A DNA stretch of 64,000 nucleotides. Source: DATFTE01 sp963802575. Its GTDB lineage: Bacteria > Acidobacteriota > Terriglobia > Terriglobales > Acidobacteriaceae. Position numbers and translations under genes: made by a program. Location: assembly GCA_963802575.1 (NCBI GenBank), contig CAWDJF010000006.1, positions 496,001 through 560,000 on the forward strand, read 5' to 3'. The notes under the pieces were generated by a model. It made no database searches. It saw only the letters and a list, made by a program, of their open reading frames with translations, and had not been told where the DNA came from. How positions within the stretch are numbered: position 1 is the first letter of the stretch; each line of letters starts with the position of its first letter. Below, in pieces: positions 26,967 through 36,028 of the stretch.

Positions 26967-28472
26967 CTGGTTCTCTGGTTCCGACGCTCGTGGGGTATTG
27001 CCCTGCTCGTGTGTCTGGCGCAAGTGTCTCCCGCGCAAAGCTCGCAAAAGGTCACACTCGACACCAGCGAAACTCTCTTTACCATCCTGGGCGCGATGAA
27101 TCTATGCGGATATGATCAGGACCTGAATCTCTCCGATCCGCTTCGCAAACAGATCCGCGACGAGCTGACCAAGTCTGCCGACAGTTCCCCGGACGCGAAG
27201 GCCTCGGCCCAAGTGATGTGCCAGTTCTACAAAGACCACGAGCAGCCGGAGGCATGGCGGACCTTGTCGCAGTACGTCTCACTGGCGCTCTATTCGAATC
27301 CTGTACCAGCCTTTTCAATCAAGGGACGGGAAGCGGACCTTCCGCCCGACGCCAGTTACGTGCAGGGAATTCTTCCTCTGTTGCAGAAGTTCTATCAGAC
27401 GGCCGCGATGGAACAGGTCTGGCAGCGGCATAAAGACGCCTATAACGGCTTGACTGAGCGTTATCATGAACCGCTGGCCAAAATGCTTTTCGACACCGAG
27501 GTATACCTGAAGCTTCCCTCAGCGGGTTATCTGGGAAGAAGCTTCACGGTTTACCTCGATCCGCTCGGCGCATCCGGACAAACCAACGCGCGCAACTATG
27601 CTGCCGACTACTACGTTGTGATCTCGCCGGGGGCTTCCGCATCGCTAAAGATGGACGAGATTCGCCACACCTATTTGCACTACCTTCTCGATCCCTTGGC
27701 GCTGAAGTATCCGACGAACGCGAAGCGTCTGGAACCGTTGCTGGATCCCGTCAAGAATGCTCCGATGGATGAGAGCTTCAAGGATGATATTTCTCTGCTC
27801 CTGACCGAGAGCCTGATTCGCGCGATTGAAGTGCGCACCGCTCCGGGAAAGCCCACTGAGGCAGAGAAAGAAAGCGCAGTGAAGACCTCGATGGAGCAGG
27901 GTTTCGTCCTCACCCAGTATTTCTTCGATGCCCTGAAGCAGTTTGAGAAAGACCCGGCGGGACTGAGAAATTCCTACGGTCAGATGTTGACCAACATTGA
28001 CCTGAACAAAGAGCAGAAGCGCGCGGCGCAAGTTGAGTTTGCCAAGAAGGCCGACCCTGAGCTGCTGCATTTGTCGCGACCGCTGGAAGGAAAGCTTCTG
28101 AGTACGGCGGAACAAAAGCTGTACGCAGGCGATAGCACGACAGCCGGGAAGCTGGCGCAGCAGGCTTTGGATGAGAAGAGTGAAGATCCGGGCCGCGCGC
28201 TGTTCATTCTGGCTCAGATCGCGACCATGAATCGCGACATGCAGGGCGCGAGAACCTATTTTCAAAAGGCTCTGGAATCAACCCAGGAGCCTAAGGTGGT
28301 GGCTTGGTCCCATATTTATCTGGGAAGGATTTTCGATTTGCAGGAAGATCGTGCTGCTGCCCTTGATCAATATCGTGCTGCCCTGACTGCCGGAGCTTCA
28401 CTACCGGAAGCCAAGAAGGCCGCCGAGCATGGCATGCAGCAACCCTACGAACCGCCCAGCCATTCTCAGTAA
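26967..28472 (+). CDS. Exported TPR-containing protein, unknown function
   Basis: The start is decided by AGGAGG at 26955-26960: six bases later is an in-frame CTG (26967), which gives a proper signal peptide (V-L-W-F-R-R-S-W-G-I-A-L-L-V-C-L-A). The first in-frame GTG, at 27009, would cut the signal peptide in half. CTG starts are rare, so this needs proof. The mature protein has a first domain (to about residue 330) with R-H-T-Y-L-H-Y-L-L-D-P, then TPR-like helical repeats near the C-terminus (A-L-F-I-L-A-Q-I, A-R-T-Y-F-Q-K-A-L, A-L-D-Q-Y-R-A-A-L). It is followed 60 bp later by another TPR protein gene. Confidence 0.8.
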   Translation: MVLWFRRSWGIALLVCLAQVSPAQSSQKVTLDTSETLFTILGAMNLCGYDQDLNLSDPLRKQIRDELTKSADSSPDAKASAQVMCQFYKDHEQPEAWRTLSQYVSLALYSNPVPAFSIKGREADLPPDASYVQGILPLLQKFYQTAAMEQVWQRHKDAYNGLTERYHEPLAKMLFDTEVYLKLPSAGYLGRSFTVYLDPLGASGQTNARNYAADYYVVISPGASASLKMDEIRHTYLHYLLDPLALKYPTNAKRLEPLLDPVKNAPMDESFKDDISLLLTESLIRAIEVRTAPGKPTEAEKESAVKTSMEQGFVLTQYFFDALKQFEKDPAGLRNSYGQMLTNIDLNKEQKRAAQVEFAKKADPELLHLSRPLEGKLLSTAEQKLYAGDSTTAGKLAQQALDEKSEDPGRALFILAQIATMNRDMQGARTYFQKALESTQEPKVVAWSHIYLGRIFDLQEDRAAALDQYRAALTAGASLPEAKKAAEHGMQQPYEPPSHSQ

Positions 28473-28531
28473 GGTTCGTTTTTGAGCATTAGTGATCGAC
28501 GATCTGAGGATCGCAATCTAAGGAGACATTC

Positions 28532-29380
28532 ATGAAGCGAGTAACGATGGTTCTCGTGGTGCTGGCGCTGGCGGCGATAGGATTCGCGCAGCAACCCGCC
28601 AGCAAAGACCAGCCACCGGCCCAGTCGGGAGCGGCACAACCCGCTGCGCAACCCCAGGGGAAACGGCCTCCGCAGGCCAAGACGCAGCCCGAATTCGACG
28701 CCTACAAAGCGGCTGCGGCCAATCAGGATCCGAACGCGCTATCGAAGGCCGCTGATGATTTCGCGACCAAGTTCCCCGAAAGCGAATTGCGCATCATCCT
28801 TTACAAGACCGCCATGCGCGGCTACCAACAGGCAAACGACGGCGACGACATGATGGAAGCCGGCCGCAAAGTACTGAAGATCGATCCGGATGATCCCGAG
28901 GCACTGGTTGGGGTGGCCGAAGTGCTCGCCGAGCGTACCCGCGACACCGATCTCGATAAAGATCAGCGGCTCGACGAAGCCATGAAGCTGGCGCAGCATG
29001 CAACCGAAACAGTTGACACTGACATTGCGGTTCCTGCAGGCACTCCGCAAGACAAGATCGATGCCTACAAAGGTTTCCTGCGCTCGTCTGCTTACGCGAT
29101 CATGGGCACCATTCAGTACAACCGGGAAAAGTATGCGGAGGCGGAAGGGTTCTATCGTAAATCGATCGATGCCTATCCTTCGCAGCCGGATCCGATCGCG
29201 GTTCTCCGCCTTGCGCTTTGCCTCGACAAGCAGAACAAATATCCGGAAGCCTTGAAAGAAGCGAACCACGCAGTAGACTTGACGCAGGACAGCACTCCTG
29301 CGGGTAAAATGGCACGACAGGAACGAGATCGTTTGGCGCAACTGACGGGCGGTACGCCTCCGGCCGCACCGAAGAAGTAA
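28532..29380 (+). CDS. Exported TPR-containing protein
   Basis: 282 residues with a signal peptide (M-K-R-V-T-M-V-L-V-V-L-A-L-A-A-I-G-F-A), a Pro/Gln-rich linker (residues 20-50), then TPR-like helix pairs (A-Y-A-I-M-G-T-I-Q-Y-N-R-E-K-Y-A-E-A-E, Y-P-E-A-L-K-E-A-N-H-A-V). AAGGAG lies upstream of the ATG. TPRs form protein-binding surfaces; no enzyme motif is visible. It follows the TPR gene at 26967 and precedes rnc by 60 bp, so these genes may be cotranscribed. Confidence 0.85.
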   Translation: MKRVTMVLVVLALAAIGFAQQPASKDQPPAQSGAAQPAAQPQGKRPPQAKTQPEFDAYKAAAANQDPNALSKAADDFATKFPESELRIILYKTAMRGYQQANDGDDMMEAGRKVLKIDPDDPEALVGVAEVLAERTRDTDLDKDQRLDEAMKLAQHATETVDTDIAVPAGTPQDKIDAYKGFLRSSAYAIMGTIQYNREKYAEAEGFYRKSIDAYPSQPDPIAVLRLALCLDKQNKYPEALKEANHAVDLTQDSTPAGKMARQERDRLAQLTGGTPPAAPKK

Positions 29381-29442
29381 GAAAATCGCTGGGACCGCAT
29401 TCCGCCGGCGGAGGCTCGACGTCTCCGCCGTCTCTCTCAATC

Positions 29443-30234
29443 ATGAAACCACGGGACAGTGCGCTCTTAGAGCAAAGCCTTCGCTACCAATTTCAGCGTG
29501 GTGAGCTTCTTGAACAGGCTCTCACCCACAGTTCGCAAGCCCGCGAGCAGGAGGCGCTGAGGCCCGCTGATCCAGCAAAGGTCGGGGACAACGAGCAACT
29601 GGAATTCCTCGGTGACGCCGTGCTTTCGCTGGTCACTACCGAAGCGCTGTTCCAGCGCTTTCCCCAATTCCGCGAAGGAGAGCTTTCCAAGCTGCGGGCC
29701 CACCTGGTCAGCGAAAAACATCTGATCCGGGTGGCCGAACAGTTGGACATGGGGGCTTACCTGCGGCTAGGGCGCGGCGAAGAGAAGAGCGGGGGCCGTG
29801 GGAAAACCGCGTTGCTGGTCGATTCGCTGGAAGCGGTGCTAGCCGCGATGTATCTGGATGGCGGCATGGAACCCGCCCGTCGCTTTGTGCTCGAACGCAT
29901 CATCGATCCGGAGTTACTGCTCATCGCCGCCAACGGCACCAGTCTTCCCGTAAGCGATTACAAGTCCGCTCTGCAGGAGAAGCTTCAAGCCGCCGGACGC
30001 TCCCAGCCTTTCTACGTCCTCGTCAAGGAGCAAGGACCGGAGCACAGCAAAACCTTCACGGTCGAAGCCAGATTGCAGACAGGTGAATTCCAGACGAAGC
30101 CTGAATTCGTGGGCCGAGCCGAAGGCTCCACGAAGAAAAATGCCGAGCAGGGCGCAGCGCGACAGGTTCTCGAGTATCTGGCAACCTTGCCACCGGGACC
30201 GGAGAATAAGACCTCCCGCAAGAGTCCAGCCTAG
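29443..30234 (+). CDS. rnc: Ribonuclease III
   Basis: 263 residues. The catalytic domain (about 1-165) has the signature N-E-Q-L-E-F-L-G-D-A-V-L with the acidic metal-binding residues, and D-S-L-E-A-V-L-A-A-M-Y-L-D-G-G with the second acidic pair. The double-stranded RNA-binding domain covers about 170-245 (D-Y-K-S-A-L-Q-E-K-L-Q, then G-S-T-K-K-N-A-E-Q-G-A-A). It processes rRNA precursors and other duplex RNAs in the cytoplasm. It is followed by lepB 26 bp later, the rnc-lepB neighbourhood seen in many bacteria, though in reversed order here. Confidence 0.96.
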   Translation: MKPRDSALLEQSLRYQFQRGELLEQALTHSSQAREQEALRPADPAKVGDNEQLEFLGDAVLSLVTTEALFQRFPQFREGELSKLRAHLVSEKHLIRVAEQLDMGAYLRLGRGEEKSGGRGKTALLVDSLEAVLAAMYLDGGMEPARRFVLERIIDPELLLIAANGTSLPVSDYKSALQEKLQAAGRSQPFYVLVKEQGPEHSKTFTVEARLQTGEFQTKPEFVGRAEGSTKKNAEQGAARQVLEYLATLPPGPENKTSRKSPA

Positions 30235-30260
30235 CGGCAGTTTAGAATAGTCACATCCGT

Positions 30261-31007
30261 ATGGGAGCCACCGTCAAACCGCAGGCCGACTGGTCCATGT
30301 CATTGCAATCGCTGTTGGCGACAGTCGTCATCGCGGTCTTTGTGATTACCTTTATCGTTCAAGCATTTCAGATTCCATCCGAGTCGATGGAGAACACACT
30401 CCTCATCGGCGATTACCTTTTGGTTGACAAGTTTCGTTACGGCGGGAACAGCGTTTGGGATCACATTATGCCGTATCGCCCGGTGCAACGCGGAGACATC
30501 ATCGTCTTCAAGTATCCGGTGAATCCCACTGAGCATTTCGTGAAAAGAGTGATTGGAGTTCCCGGCGATCACCTCCGCCTGATCAACCGGCAGGTTTACA
30601 TCAATGGCAAACCCTTGCGCGAGCCTTATGTTCGCTTTACGTCGCAGGTGCATGATAGTTTTCGTGACGACTTTCCGAAGTTGGACGTCTTGGAACCCGG
30701 GCTGGAAGGCCAGTGGTGGAAGCTTATGCGAAAACTGGTGGAGGACGACCAGCTAATCGTGCCCGAGGGCTATTACTTTGCCATGGGCGACAACCGGGAC
30801 GAGAGTTTAGACAGCCGCTACTGGGGCTTCGTGCCGCGTCAGAATATTATTGGACGGCCGTTGCTGATCTACTGGTCAGTGCGCGATGTGGACGATGAGA
30901 TGCCTGGCGCACCCGCTCCCGGTGATAAACTTTTCCACTTCGCATACGCGATCACTCATTTGTTCCAGATAACTCGCTGGGACCGCACATTTCGATTAGT
31001 CAACTAA
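30261..31007 (+). CDS. lepB: Signal peptidase I (first of two tandem copies)
   Basis: 248 residues. The N-terminal transmembrane helix lies at about 14-38. The catalytic Ser is in Q-I-P-S-E-S-M-E-N-T-L and the general-base Lys in H-F-V-K-R-V-I-G-V-P-G-D. The conserved M-G-D-N-R-D-x-S-x-D-S-R-Y-W-G box is complete. It cleaves signal peptides of exported proteins at the outer face of the inner membrane. After the usual end (I-Y-W-S) there is an extension of about 40 residues ending in R-W-D-R-T-F-R, also present in the next gene. A TAGAAT box lies 12 nt before the ATG and could be its promoter. Confidence 0.93.
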   Translation: MGATVKPQADWSMSLQSLLATVVIAVFVITFIVQAFQIPSESMENTLLIGDYLLVDKFRYGGNSVWDHIMPYRPVQRGDIIVFKYPVNPTEHFVKRVIGVPGDHLRLINRQVYINGKPLREPYVRFTSQVHDSFRDDFPKLDVLEPGLEGQWWKLMRKLVEDDQLIVPEGYYFAMGDNRDESLDSRYWGFVPRQNIIGRPLLIYWSVRDVDDEMPGAPAPGDKLFHFAYAITHLFQITRWDRTFRLVN

Positions 31008-31026
31008 GGGTGCATGCTCACCCAGG

Positions 31027-31809
31027 ATGGGGCAACCTCTGGTGGCCAAGAAAGAAACTAAAGTAGAAGAAAAACCGCGTGAAACCACGGTAGAGTTCCT
31101 GGCATCGCTTGCAGCCGTGCTGGTGACCGGACTCTTTATCATTACGTTTATCTTGCAGGCTTTCGAGATTCCCTCGAGTTCCATGGAGAACACCCTGCTG
31201 ATCGGTGATCACGTGTTCGTAAACCGCGAACAATTCGCGCCGCCCACGCGCTGGCTGGGTCCGCTGCTTCCCTATCGCGACATAAAGCGCCAGGATATTG
31301 TTGTGTTCCTGTCCCCGGCGGAACCGGGCCTGTATGTCGTGAAGCGCATTATCGGCGTCGCGGGGGATCATATTCACCTTCGTGACGGCGTGGTCTATCG
31401 AAATGGGGAAAAGCTCGACGAACCCTACGTGATTCATTCTGGCCCGGTAACCTACGATCCCTATCGAGATAACTTCCCTTCCGTCGCGCCTAACGAATTC
31501 AACAATCTTTTCCCCGACTGGGAAGCTTCGATGAAACAGTACATCCAGGGCGATGATATCGTCGTTCCGGCCGATAGTTATTTCGCGATGGGCGACAATC
31601 GCGACGTGAGCTACGACAGCCGCTATTGGGGATTCATCCCACGGCAAAACGTTATCGGTCGTCCGATGTTTATTTACTGGTCGTTTGAAACTCCGGAACA
31701 CCAGTATCTGCAGAAAGAATTCAGCCAGCGGATCGGCTTCTTGGCGCACGTGGTGATTCACTTCTTCGATGAAACTCGCTGGCGGCGAACTTTCAGGGTG
31801 GTGCGTTGA
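31027..31809 (+). CDS. lepB: Signal peptidase I (second tandem copy)
   Basis: 260 residues, paralogous to the preceding gene: transmembrane helix at about 20-45, S-S-S-M-E-N-T-L with the catalytic Ser, Y-V-V-K-R-I-I-G-V with the Lys, and M-G-D-N-R-D-V-S-Y-D-S-R-Y-W-G. The segment between the Lys motif and the last box differs from copy 1, so the two may handle different substrates. The C-terminal R-W-R-R-T-F-R tail is shared. Its stop overlaps the TTG start of the AsmA-like gene, indicating coupling. Confidence 0.92.
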   Translation: MGQPLVAKKETKVEEKPRETTVEFLASLAAVLVTGLFIITFILQAFEIPSSSMENTLLIGDHVFVNREQFAPPTRWLGPLLPYRDIKRQDIVVFLSPAEPGLYVVKRIIGVAGDHIHLRDGVVYRNGEKLDEPYVIHSGPVTYDPYRDNFPSVAPNEFNNLFPDWEASMKQYIQGDDIVVPADSYFAMGDNRDVSYDSRYWGFIPRQNVIGRPMFIYWSFETPEHQYLQKEFSQRIGFLAHVVIHFFDETRWRRTFRVVR

Positions 31810-34340
31810 GCTTTCTGCGTTCCAGACGCGGCCTGCTGTTAATAGGGGTTGTCATCCTGTTGGGGCTATTTCTGGTCCGGCCGGGAGCACAACGTTTGCG
31901 AAGTCGAATTGCCGGGTCCATTAGCGGAGCGATTAACCGGCCCGTGGAGATCGGATCGGTCACTCTACACCTTCTGCCTCAACCTGGCTTCGACCTGGGC
32001 AATTTCGTTGTCTACGACGATCCCGCCTTCAGTGCCGAACCGATGTTGCGTTCCGATGATGTCACCGCCTCATTGCGAGTGAGTTCGCTGTTTCGGGGGC
32101 GTCTCGAGATCGCCAGTCTCAGCCTGACCGAACCCAGCCTTAACCTGGTGCGGAACGGCGCTGGACGTTGGAACCTGGAAGACCTTCTCGAACGTGCGCA
32201 GAAGAATCCGGTCGCTCCTACCGGCAAGACCACCAACGAGACGCGCCCGGAATTCCCTTACATCGAAGCAGCTCAGGGACGGATTAACGTCAAGATCGGC
32301 CCCGAGAAAAAACCCTACGCGCTGACCAACGCCGATTTCAGCCTTTGGCAGGAATCGGAAAATTCGTGGGGAATGCGTCTGAAGGCCCAACCGGTGCGCA
32401 CCGACTTCAGTCTTTCAGACACCGGTCAACTACGAGTCAGCGGGACCTGGAAACGAGCGGACTCGCTTCGGCAAACGCCGCTCCAACTCAGCCTGGAATG
32501 GAATCACGCGCAGCTGGGGCAGCTAACCAAGTTGATCGCGGGAAACGACAAGGGCTGGCGCGGGGGAGTGACCCTGACAGCCAACGTGACAGGGACACCG
32601 GCGGATATGGGCGTCCACGCAGAAGGGCTCGTTGAAGATTTCCGCCGGTCCGACATAGTGGGTGGCGGCAGTTTGCGGCTGGCCGCACAATGCGATGGCC
32701 GCTACCACTCCGCAGAAAAACAATTCTCCGACATTTTGTGCCGGGCCCCCGCGGGCGACGGTGCACTCGCGCTGAATGGCACAGCCTACGCGGCGTGGGG
32801 GAAACCTGCGTTCCATCTGGCTTTAACAGCACAGGATGTGCCGGCTCAGTCTCTGACCACGGTCTTGCGGCACATCAAGCGAGATGTCCCCGAAGACTTG
32901 ATCGCTACTGGAAAGGTGAATGCGATTGTTCGCCTCGATCGCGATGAAAGCGGATTCGCGTGGTCCGGTGGAGGGCAAACCGCCGCCGTGCAGTTGCAAT
33001 CGGCGAGCGCTGACACATCGCTTGCTCTCGATAGCATTCCGTTTTCGTTTTTTTCCGCAACCTCGGCTGACGCTCCCTCGAAGGACTTGCGACATCCAAA
33101 GCAAGCGATAGTTCTCGCTCCTCCTGCGAATCGGATCGAACTCGGACCCTTGGAAATCTCGCTAGGTAAACCGAGTCCAGCCTTGGTCCAGGGATGGATC
33201 GCTCGTTCGGGGTACGATTTGAAGATTACTGGCGATAGTCAGGTTCAACGAGTATTACAACTCGCACGGCTTGCAGGTCTGCCCGTGCCGCGCGTGGCAG
33301 CAGAGGGCGGCGCCAAACTTGATCTCCAGCTCGCAGGCGCATGGTCCGGTTTCGCCGCGCCCAGAGTCACGGGAAAGGCTCAACTTCAGTCGGTTCGAGC
33401 CGAGGTTCGCGGCATGAACGCGCCGCTGGAAATTGCATCCGCCAGCATTTTGCTCGATCACGATCTGGTTACCGTGCAGAGTCTGTCAGCTTCGACAAGC
33501 ACCATCACTTGGCGTGGATCGCTAACCCTGCCACGGCCTTGTGGAATTCCCGCTACTTGCCTGATCCGTTTTGATCTTCACGCCGACCAGCTGAGCACTG
33601 ATCAGCTCAACCAGTTGCTCAATCCGCATGCTGTGAAGCGTCCCTGGTACCGTTTTCTGACCACTGACTCGACGGCAGGAGCGCCTTATCTGGCGCGAGT
33701 TCACGCCGCCGGGCACATCTCCGCCGACAAATTGCTGATACGTGGCTTGCTCGCGACCAAGATCTCCGCGAACCTCTCTCTTGAAAACGGCACTGTGATC
33801 GCCTCTGAGCTGCGTGCCGATATGCTGGGCGGAAAGCACGCCGGGGAGTGGAAAGCAAACTTCCTCGCCAAGCCTCCGGTTTACACCGGAAGTGGAAAGC
33901 TGGATCACTTCGCGCTCGGTCAACTCGCGGAAGAGATGCACGACGGATGGGTTACGGGAACGGCTTCTGCCGATTATCACGCGGCAACTTCGGGGTTATC
34001 GGCGGCAGACCTGTTTTCGTCGGCGGACGCAACCTTGCAAGTCGAAGCGCGCGATGGCGCCCTGCCGCACATCGAACTGGGCGAACAGGCGGGTCCGCTG
34101 CACCTGAAACATCTGGGCGCACGTCTCGTATTGCACGATCGCATATTTGAAATTCGTGACGGAAAACTGGAAACACCGACCGGCACTTATCAGTTAAGCG
34201 GCACGGCGTCTTTCGGGCAAACGCTGGATTTGAAGCTGGCGCGCAGCGGCGCCACTGGCTTCAACATCACTGGAACGCTTACTCGTCCGCGGGTCGCGCC
34301 AGCCACGATCCAGGAGACCGAGGCAGTCCTTAAGCCTTAG
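31806..34340 (+). CDS. AsmA-family membrane-anchored protein
   Basis: 844 residues starting from a TTG that overlaps the lepB stop (TTGA). An N-terminal membrane anchor (L-L-L-I-G-V-V-I-L-L-G-L-F-L) is followed by the AsmA N-domain pattern: I-N-R-P-V-E-I-G-S-V-T-L, a D-D-V-T-A-S-L-R strand, and L-S-L-T-E-P-S-L-N-L. Long beta-rich repeats run to the end (T-G-T-L-T-R-P-R motif). AsmA-like proteins span the periplasm and are linked to phospholipid transport and outer-membrane homeostasis. The placement after two signal peptidases suggests an envelope operon. It ends with a 4-bp overlap with the convergent amidohydrolase. Confidence 0.88.
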   Translation: MSFLRSRRGLLLIGVVILLGLFLVRPGAQRLRSRIAGSISGAINRPVEIGSVTLHLLPQPGFDLGNFVVYDDPAFSAEPMLRSDDVTASLRVSSLFRGRLEIASLSLTEPSLNLVRNGAGRWNLEDLLERAQKNPVAPTGKTTNETRPEFPYIEAAQGRINVKIGPEKKPYALTNADFSLWQESENSWGMRLKAQPVRTDFSLSDTGQLRVSGTWKRADSLRQTPLQLSLEWNHAQLGQLTKLIAGNDKGWRGGVTLTANVTGTPADMGVHAEGLVEDFRRSDIVGGGSLRLAAQCDGRYHSAEKQFSDILCRAPAGDGALALNGTAYAAWGKPAFHLALTAQDVPAQSLTTVLRHIKRDVPEDLIATGKVNAIVRLDRDESGFAWSGGGQTAAVQLQSASADTSLALDSIPFSFFSATSADAPSKDLRHPKQAIVLAPPANRIELGPLEISLGKPSPALVQGWIARSGYDLKITGDSQVQRVLQLARLAGLPVPRVAAEGGAKLDLQLAGAWSGFAAPRVTGKAQLQSVRAEVRGMNAPLEIASASILLDHDLVTVQSLSASTSTITWRGSLTLPRPCGIPATCLIRFDLHADQLSTDQLNQLLNPHAVKRPWYRFLTTDSTAGAPYLARVHAAGHISADKLLIRGLLATKISANLSLENGTVIASELRADMLGGKHAGEWKANFLAKPPVYTGSGKLDHFALGQLAEEMHDGWVTGTASADYHAATSGLSAADLFSSADATLQVEARDGALPHIELGEQAGPLHLKHLGARLVLHDRIFEIRDGKLETPTGTYQLSGTASFGQTLDLKLARSGATGFNITGTLTRPRVAPATIQETEAVLKP

Positions 34341-36022
34341 GGGGTATAACCCGCCCCGCGCAGCACCTTTCCCGGCTTCGCTCCCGTCATTTTTCCTTGA
34401 TCGATCACGGGGACGCCGTTCACCAAAACATATTCCATCCCCTGCGAGAGTTGGTTCGGATTCTCGAAAGTCGCCAGGTCTCTCACCGTCTCCGGATCGA
34501 AGATCACGACGTCGGCCCACATCCCTGCTTTCAGCACGCCGCGGTCGGTCAGCCGCATACGCTGCGCAGGCAAAGCTGAAAACTTGCGGGTCGCATCCTC
34601 CAGACTCAGCTTGTGCTCCTCACGGACATACTTGCTAAGGATTCTCGGGAATGTGCCGTAGGCGCGGGGATGCGGGTGTTCGGTTCCGAAAATTCCTTCA
34701 GGAGAAGCTCCGGACGAGTCGTTATCAACAGAAACCCACGGCTGCTGCAGGGCGAGCACGACATCAGGTTCCGACATCCCAAACACGGCAACCCCCGTCG
34801 CGGCATTATCTTGAATAAGAAAATCAAAGAGCGCATCCATCGGATCTTCTTTCCAAAGCTCAGCCACTTCCGACAATCGCTTGCCTTGAAGCGGTACAAG
34901 TTTTGGATTCTCCACGATGCCGATCTGCACAGCTTCGGGGCCAGGGATTTCCTCCCATTCATTGTCCCAATCGTTCGACGGCGTATTCAAATCTTTGCGG
35001 ATGCGCGCCCGCATTGACGGATCTTTCAGCCGCTCGATTAACCTGGCGTCGCCGCCGTCGTGCGCCCACGGAGGAATGAACGCTGACATGCTATTGAACC
35101 AGGCGGTGTAGGCGTAAGTATTGGCAGAGACATCCATGCCTTGAGCGCGAGCAGCATTGATCTTCGCGACGACCTCGGGCATGCGCCCCCAGTTCGCCTT
35201 TCCCGCCACTTTGATATGCCAGATCTCAACCGGGATATGGCCTTCTTTCCCGATGCGCAGCGCTTCGTCAATCGCGGTCAGGACCGAGTTGCTCTCATCG
35301 CGCATGTGGGTAGCGTAGATGCCGCCGAACTTCGATGCTTCCCCCGCAAGAGCGACCAGTTCATCCGTTTTCGCATAGGGCGCCGGAGCGTACTCAAGCG
35401 CTGTCGAGACTCCGACGGCGCCGTCGCGCATCGCTTGGCGCACCAGTTCCTTCATCTGCTCGAGCTGCTCTGGAGTGGGCTGCTTGTCTTCGTCCCCAAG
35501 AACCATGCGGCGGACCTGCGTGGCCCCGACGTAAGAGGCAAGGTTGATGCCCATCCCCTGTTTTTCCAGCCGTGCGAAGTATTGCCGGAAGGTTCGCCAG
35601 TCGGGAGTGATGTGGTAGTGATCAAAGCCGGACTGATCGGCCTTGATGATGGCGTCGTTCAGCGGGGCCGCCGAGCCGCCCTCGCCAGTAATCTCCGTCG
35701 TAATGCCTTGATAAATCTTCGAAGGCAGGCGCGGATCGACAAGAATTGTGAGTTCCGATTGCCCCAACATGTCGATGAATCCCGGGGCAACGACTTTTCC
35801 GTGAGCGTCAATGGTGCGTGATCGCAACGCCCCGGACAGGTTTCCGATCGCGGCGATTTTTCCGTCACGAATACCGATATCTCCGGAATACCATGGGGAT
35901 CCAGTTCCGTCGATGATGTGGCCGTTGGTGATGACAAGATCGAAGCTTTGAGCGTGTGCCCAGAGCGAAATGCTTGCGAGTAGCAGGACAGTTAAAAAGA
36001 CTCTTTTCGTTATTGCGTGCAT
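34337..36022 (-). CDS. D-aminoacylase/N-acyl-D-amino-acid deacylase-family amidohydrolase, exported
   Basis: 561 residues with a signal peptide (V-F-L-T-V-L-L-L-A-S-I-S-L-W-A-H-A). The amidohydrolase shape is clear: F-D-L-V-I-T-N-G-H-I-I-D-G-T-G near the start, A-P-G-F-I-D, G-A-V-G-V-S-T-A-L-E-Y-A-P, Y-A-T-H-M-R-D-E-S, W-H-I-K-V-A-G, H-P-R-A-Y-G-T-F-P-R, and a C-terminal G-x-x-A-D-V-V-I-F-D. The H-x-H metal motif that normally follows P-G-F-I-D is absent (M-L-G-Q-S-E instead), so the metal centre differs from classical D-aminoacylase. The likely role is hydrolysis of N-acyl or D-amino-acid compounds in the periplasm. The APC permease 6 bp upstream on the same strand may import the released amino acid. 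Confidence 0.88.
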   Translation of the reverse strand: MHAITKRVFLTVLLLASISLWAHAQSFDLVITNGHIIDGTGSPWYSGDIGIRDGKIAAIGNLSGALRSRTIDAHGKVVAPGFIDMLGQSELTILVDPRLPSKIYQGITTEITGEGGSAAPLNDAIIKADQSGFDHYHITPDWRTFRQYFARLEKQGMGINLASYVGATQVRRMVLGDEDKQPTPEQLEQMKELVRQAMRDGAVGVSTALEYAPAPYAKTDELVALAGEASKFGGIYATHMRDESNSVLTAIDEALRIGKEGHIPVEIWHIKVAGKANWGRMPEVVAKINAARAQGMDVSANTYAYTAWFNSMSAFIPPWAHDGGDARLIERLKDPSMRARIRKDLNTPSNDWDNEWEEIPGPEAVQIGIVENPKLVPLQGKRLSEVAELWKEDPMDALFDFLIQDNAATGVAVFGMSEPDVVLALQQPWVSVDNDSSGASPEGIFGTEHPHPRAYGTFPRILSKYVREEHKLSLEDATRKFSALPAQRMRLTDRGVLKAGMWADVVIFDPETVRDLATFENPNQLSQGMEYVLVNGVPVIDQGKMTGAKPGKVLRGAGYTP

Positions 36023-36028
36023 AGTTCC

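Noticed and set aside
31018..31761. 247-codon open frame antisense to the second lepB
   Set aside because: It mirrors a clear signal peptidase gene, and its translation has no recognisable motif.
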